Below are positions 61,626 through 64,000 of a DNA stretch of 64,000 bases, in pieces; within the stretch, counting starts at the first letter, position 1, and each line of letters starts with the position of its first letter. The notes under the pieces are model-generated. The model saw only the letters and a list, made by a program, of their open reading frames with translations. It had not been told where the DNA came from and did no database searches. The position numbers and the translations under genes were made by a program. Where the stretch lies: assembly GCA_964405435.1 (NCBI GenBank), contig CAYOOD010000024.1:19931-83930 (forward strand). Reading direction: 5' to 3'. This DNA is from DVEG01 sp964405435 (GTDB lineage: Bacteria; Cyanobacteriota; Cyanobacteriia; Cyanobacteriales; Oscillatoriaceae).

Positions 61626-62722
61626 GGAATTGTATCGGGCGATCGCAGATCTGTTTTAGCAAAATCTTTACTCAACAGCCTTGTCTGCTCGACTAGCTCA
61701 GCTTTGACTGGCTTGCCTCAAGGTTGAAAATCTCTCCGCCCTGGACGCAGCCCTGTTTTCAGACCCTTGACAGCTCTCGGCTGACATCAGGAATGAATGT
61801 CCCACAGGGTCGCTCGGTATCCTTTAGCTTTTCTTAAACAAATTTTCTAGCTATAAAAATTACTCATTAAAATCAAAAAATATTTAGCGCGATCGATGCT
61901 ATAGTGTATCTCCCTGATTTACAAATGTCCGAAGTCTCGCTCGTTTTATTATAAGTTTAGCTTATTGCAAAAAATGGCAACGAAAAGCCGAGCTGGGATT
62001 TCTATTTGATTTCTGAAAAACTTTTGCCTGGAGGCAGAGACGCGCAGATCGGCGATCGCAGGCACAGAGAAGAAAACGAACGCTCTATATTTTTTCAGCC
62101 ATACTACAAGCCCGGTTTATATAAGAAATTTATATAGCTTGGCGGCGATCTGAAGTGCTGTCAATTGAATTGACAAAAGCAGCCAAATATGATTAAGTTA
62201 TAAAGGGTTGTGGCTCGACCATTTTTTTGATGCTAAGTCAAGTGCCAAGGTTCCTCTATATCTAGGTATGACTTGATTTGAAAAAACAGAAGATCCGCGC
62301 GCCTCTGCTCCAAGCGTTAAAGCCTGTCATTAAATGCGGGTGAAAGTGCTACGGATTATACGCCGACAAAATAGCACAATAGAGGCAGTAAAGCCAAAGT
62401 TTTTGCAGCCCAGAATCAGGAGTTGGTTTATTGGTTTACAGATCTGGACTTTACCCAGAGATTTTCTCCCGGATAAAATCCCAATCGGATTGTAAATGAA
62501 AGCAGCCATTCACAATTAGGCCAGTCGGCGAAGCCGGAGCAAAGCCGACAAACAATAGCTAAAAGAAAAGGAACAAATGCTGGGAAAATAACAATAATAA
62601 TTAGCTGAAATATCAGCTAAATCGCAGAAGACAATACTTGCCGCAATGAAATATCTTCAAAGTCTCTCCATCGGCAAGTGTTTCCACCCGGACATCAATC
62701 TTATCCAATCGACGAGAACTCC
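61626..62722. other. Long A/T-rich leader region of desD
   Basis: 1.1 kb without a gene. It holds a TATATAA/TTTATATA inverted repeat near 62116-62141 and several poly-A/T tracts. It is long enough for an extended leader, as seen at cold-regulated desaturase genes (known biology), but no specific motif was recognised. Confidence 0.5.
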
Positions 62723-63823
62723 ATGCTACAGACCGAAGGGAAAATTACGTTTGCCAAAAATGTTGGGTTTAGGAAAGAACTAAATCGACGAGTTGATGCT
62801 TACTTAGAAGCCCATCAAATTAATACGAAAGATAATCTGGCAATGTATGTGAAAATTGCCCTGATTCTAGGCTGGGTAATTGCGTCAGCCACATTTATTT
62901 TATTGGGTCCGCATATCATTTGGATGAAAGTGCTTGGCTGTATGGTTTTTGGGTTGAGTATCGCCGCTGTCGGTTTTAATATTGCCCATGACGCAAATCA
63001 CGGCAGTTGTTCTAATCGCAGTTGGGTTAATAAGATATTGAGCGTGACATTCGACATAATCGGTGCTTCCAGCTATTTGTGGAGGATACGGCACAACTTG
63101 CTGCATCATACTTATACCAATGTACTCGGATATGATGTCGAGATACATGGCGATGGATTGGTGCGGATGTCTCCCTCTGCCGAGTGGAAGTGGTTTCATC
63201 AATTTCAAGAGATATTTATTTACTTCATCTATCCGATTATTCCGCTTTACTGGGCGCTGGCTGACGTTTATATAATTCTGTTCAAGCGCAAATACTACAA
63301 TCACGTCATTACGCCCCCAAAAACGTCAGACCTCGCTATCTTACTGGGCGGTAAAATAGTATGGATCGGTCTGTTTTTCGGAATCCCAATTGCTCTGGGA
63401 TATACCCCTCTAGAGGCACTGGCGGGATTTCTGATTACTTACCTGACTGACGGGCTGATCATGTGCGTCGTGTTCATGCTCGCTCACGTCATGGATACAG
63501 CAGAGTTTATTCAACCGAATCCAGAATCCAACCAGATTGAGGATGAATGGGCGATTTTTCAAGTCAGGACAACTGTAGATTTTGCCCCGACTAATCCCGT
63601 CATCACCTGGTATTTGGGGGGCTTGAACTATCAAGTTGTTCACCATCTTTTCCCGCAGATCCATCACATTCACTATCCGAAAATCGCTCCGATAGTGGCA
63701 GAAGTTTGCAAAGAGTTTGGGGTGAAATATAATGTCTGCGAAACCTTGTGGGAAGCCCTAGTTTCTAACTATCGTTGGATGAAGGTTCTCGGACAGAAAC
63801 CTCAAACAAGTTCGGCAGTTTAA
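62723..63823 (+). CDS. desD: Acyl-lipid delta-6 desaturase
   Basis: 366 residues from ATG 62723; an upstream start would add 15. A membrane di-iron desaturase that introduces a delta-6 double bond into lipid-bound fatty acids. Three His boxes: H89DANH (HDxxH), H124NLLHH, and Q304VVHH. The parts HHTYTNVLGYDVEIHGDGLV, MLAHVMDTAEFIQP, EWAIFQVRTTVDFAPTNPV and GGLNYQVVHHLFPQIHHIHY follow Synechocystis DesD closely. Four membrane helices (about 42-62, 68-88, 160-185, 208-255). It implies gamma-linolenic-type lipids and cold tolerance. Confidence 0.9.
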   Translation: MLQTEGKITFAKNVGFRKELNRRVDAYLEAHQINTKDNLAMYVKIALILGWVIASATFILLGPHIIWMKVLGCMVFGLSIAAVGFNIAHDANHGSCSNRSWVNKILSVTFDIIGASSYLWRIRHNLLHHTYTNVLGYDVEIHGDGLVRMSPSAEWKWFHQFQEIFIYFIYPIIPLYWALADVYIILFKRKYYNHVITPPKTSDLAILLGGKIVWIGLFFGIPIALGYTPLEALAGFLITYLTDGLIMCVVFMLAHVMDTAEFIQPNPESNQIEDEWAIFQVRTTVDFAPTNPVITWYLGGLNYQVVHHLFPQIHHIHYPKIAPIVAEVCKEFGVKYNVCETLWEALVSNYRWMKVLGQKPQTSSAV

Positions 63824-63870
63824 ACGCTAAATAAGTAGGAAAACCCTATTAAACTGCAGATGTCTTCATG

Positions 63871-63904
63871 GTTCGTAGTGAGGGCTAAAACTCTCGCTAC
63901 GAAC
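63871..63904. terminator. Hairpin after desD
   Basis: Stem GTTCGTAGTGAG/CTCGCTACGAAC with one mismatch, 47 nt after the stop. No T-run, so it is either a weak terminator or a dispersed repeat. Confidence 0.5.
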
Positions 63905-63965
63905 GAATGACTGCAGTCAACTCTCAGGCCGTAAGTCTCTGCGTCATACCAATTCTCTAAAGTTA

Positions 63966-63998
63966 TGCTACAATAGCCAAAAAGAAGTCCATAAGGAG
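63966..63998 (+). promoter_or_regulatory. Extended -10 promoter and ribosome site of the next gene
   Basis: TGCTACAAT (63966-63974) is an extended -10. AAGGAG lies at 63993-63998, so a plus-strand gene should start a few bases past the window edge. Confidence 0.4.
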
Positions 63999-64000
63999 TC

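Overview
The window is chromosomal DNA from a cyanobacterium, probably a filamentous, non-heterocystous Oscillatoriales-type strain. Evidence: the HIP1 octamer GCGATCGC is extremely frequent on both strands; there is a tmRNA with the cyanobacterial tag ANNIVPFARKAATVAA, an SLH-OprB porin, a COP23 protein, a delta-6 acyl-lipid desaturase and a probable NdhP subunit; and heptamer tandem repeats (STRR) and palindromic repeats lie in many intergenic spaces. The order-level placement is inference. Two runs of exactly 100 N, both inside tandem repeats (5812-5911 and 45174-45273), mark a draft assembly.

Layout. 1-4.3 kb: exported proteins (an edge-truncated one, porin, trypsin-like protease, COP23 protein). 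4.6-7.4 kb: a GGCT-like enzyme and an ECF sigma factor followed by a repeat-built anti-sigma factor. 8-13.3 kb: one giant Ser/Thr kinase-ATPase-GAF-SpoIIE phosphatase gene split by an in-frame TAG. 13.7-18.9 kb: moaE, pyrB, mgtE, a GerMN lipoprotein, a DNA glycosylase and the NdhP-like miniprotein. 19.3-27.3 kb: another Ser/Thr kinase, an oxidoreductase, a DUF4870 protein, grxC-gshB, a PEP-CTERM protein and hflX. 27.9-31.1 kb: SDR oxidoreductase plus two hemerythrin proteins. 31.5-38.4 kb: dprA, YdcF-like, DUF2301, CcbP-like, SAM hydrolase, mrdA (PBP2). 38.4-45 kb: TrmH-type methyltransferase, a PirA-like regulator with a perfect NtcA box, tldD, a CHASE-PAS histidine kinase, an SDR and a small membrane protein. 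45.4-50.3 kb: VOC protein, a catalytically degenerate serine recombinase, an ethylene-receptor-like histidine kinase and a large membrane protein. 50.7-56.2 kb: argB, aroK, a TPR-like membrane protein, a phycocyanin-alpha-like fusion protein coupled to a retropepsin, a secreted repeat protein and ssrA. 56.5-64 kb: lipid-A-disaccharide-synthase-related protein, comB, GH100 invertase, a deleted metallophosphoesterase pseudogene, and desD.

The genes are mostly core or housekeeping; no phage, IS or CRISPR array is visible. Functional links: ArgB is a classical PII target, and a PirA-like PII-interacting regulator sits 11 kb away under an NtcA box. GrxC and GshB both serve glutathione chemistry. 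The sigma and anti-sigma pair form one regulatory unit. The most novel unit is the two-gene module 53186-54345: a bilin-less phycocyanin-alpha fold fused to a small second domain, translationally coupled to an aspartic protease. It could be an adaptor-protease pair aimed at phycobilisomes (hypothesis). The porin gene has a ribosome-binding site perfectly complementary to the conserved loop of the sRNA Yfr1.
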